From positions 1 through 18,554 of the forward strand of contig JADWQD010000039.1 of the NCBI GenBank assembly GCA_016110215.1: DNA of 18,554 nt, written 5' to 3'. Source of the DNA: Capronia americana. Lineage: Eukaryota > Ascomycota > Eurotiomycetes > Chaetothyriales > Herpotrichiellaceae. A model generated the notes under the pieces. That model saw only the letters and a list, made by a program, of their open reading frames with translations, was not told the DNA's origin and made no database searches. Of this stretch, positions 18,267-18,554 are shown piece by piece (the stretch's first letter is position 1; every line of letters begins with the position of its first letter). The translations under genes were made by a program, and so were the position numbers.

Positions 18267-18554
18267 AAAGATAGTATTAGTTAAATAATTAACTCTACTA
18301 GTAGTAAAATAAAATTTAAAATATATTTATTATTTTAAATCTTAAAAATATAGTTAATAAGACTACTTTAATTTAAACTTTATCTTAATATAATAAATTA
18401 AAAATAATAATAACTAAAAAAAATTTAAAATATATATTAAAATATTTTAAAAAGTAATTAAATTAAATTATTTTTAAAAATAAAATAAATAATTTTATAA
18501 AAAGAAAATATTATTATTAATAATTTATTATTATTATTAAAAAAATATATTCTT

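Larger units (their letters stand above)
14061..18554. other. Extreme AT-rich RIP block
   Basis: Apart from one CAC at about 14,119, I found no CpA or TpG in this 4.5 kb by eye, not even in CAC/GTG context, and CpG is also scarce. GC is about one fifth. This fits a saturated form of the same mutation process or a more often repeated element. Confidence 0.85.

Noticed and set aside
1..18554. Telomere or subtelomeric helicase locus
   Set aside because: TTAGGG words occur singly, never as an array, and no helicase motifs were legible in either large pseudogene. A subtelomeric location remains possible but is not shown.

Overview
ORGANISM AND STATE. The window looks like a heavily RIP-mutated (repeat-induced point mutation) block from a filamentous ascomycete (Pezizomycotina). 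On both strands CpA and TpG are almost absent and TpA is in large excess, while CpG is kept in the left three quarters. That is the classic CpA-to-TpA scar. It removes ATG, turns CAA/CAG/TGG codons into TAA/TAG, and leaves almost no conventional open frame in 18.5 kb. No intact gene, tRNA or rRNA was found.

LAYOUT. (1) 1-980: compositionally mixed, with a 96-bp duplication and no convincing gene. (2) About 1,123-5,246, plus strand: one very long decayed reading frame (about 1,300 codons) whose breaks are only TAA/TAG, followed by an intron and a short exon. (3) 5,263-5,466: three tandem 68-bp units between converging pseudogenes. (4) About 5,521-10,800, minus strand: a decayed multi-exon gene of roughly 1,600 codons. 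(5) 10,933-11,618: palindromes, two abutting intron-like segments and three 51-bp tandem units. (6) 11,619-13,703, minus strand: two tandem paralogous two-exon modules of about 1.04 kb. (7) 13,846-14,060: GC- and TpG-rich minisatellites that escaped the mutation. (8) 14,061-18,554: a second, far more AT-rich regime with essentially no CpA/TpG at all, ending in purine-rich tandem repeats.

MAIN OBSERVATION. An AT palindrome, ATAAATAATTATTTAT or its one-base variants, recurs about 19 times between 0.98 and 13.4 kb. Most copies sit in the middle of short segments (38-86 nt) that have fungal intron signals in the sense of the local decayed gene: GTAAGT-like donor, CTAAC/CTAAT branch site, TAG/CAG acceptor. 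For most of the segments inside readable frames, removing the segment restores the reading frame, in different phases and in at least four gene units on both strands. This suggests a family of related, spreading introns (introner-like elements) fossilised inside RIP-killed genes. Three copies keep TpG or CpA/CpG and point to an ancestral palindrome GATGAATAATTATTCATC.

The pseudogene products were not recognised. All readings were made by eye; no alignment or profile search was possible.
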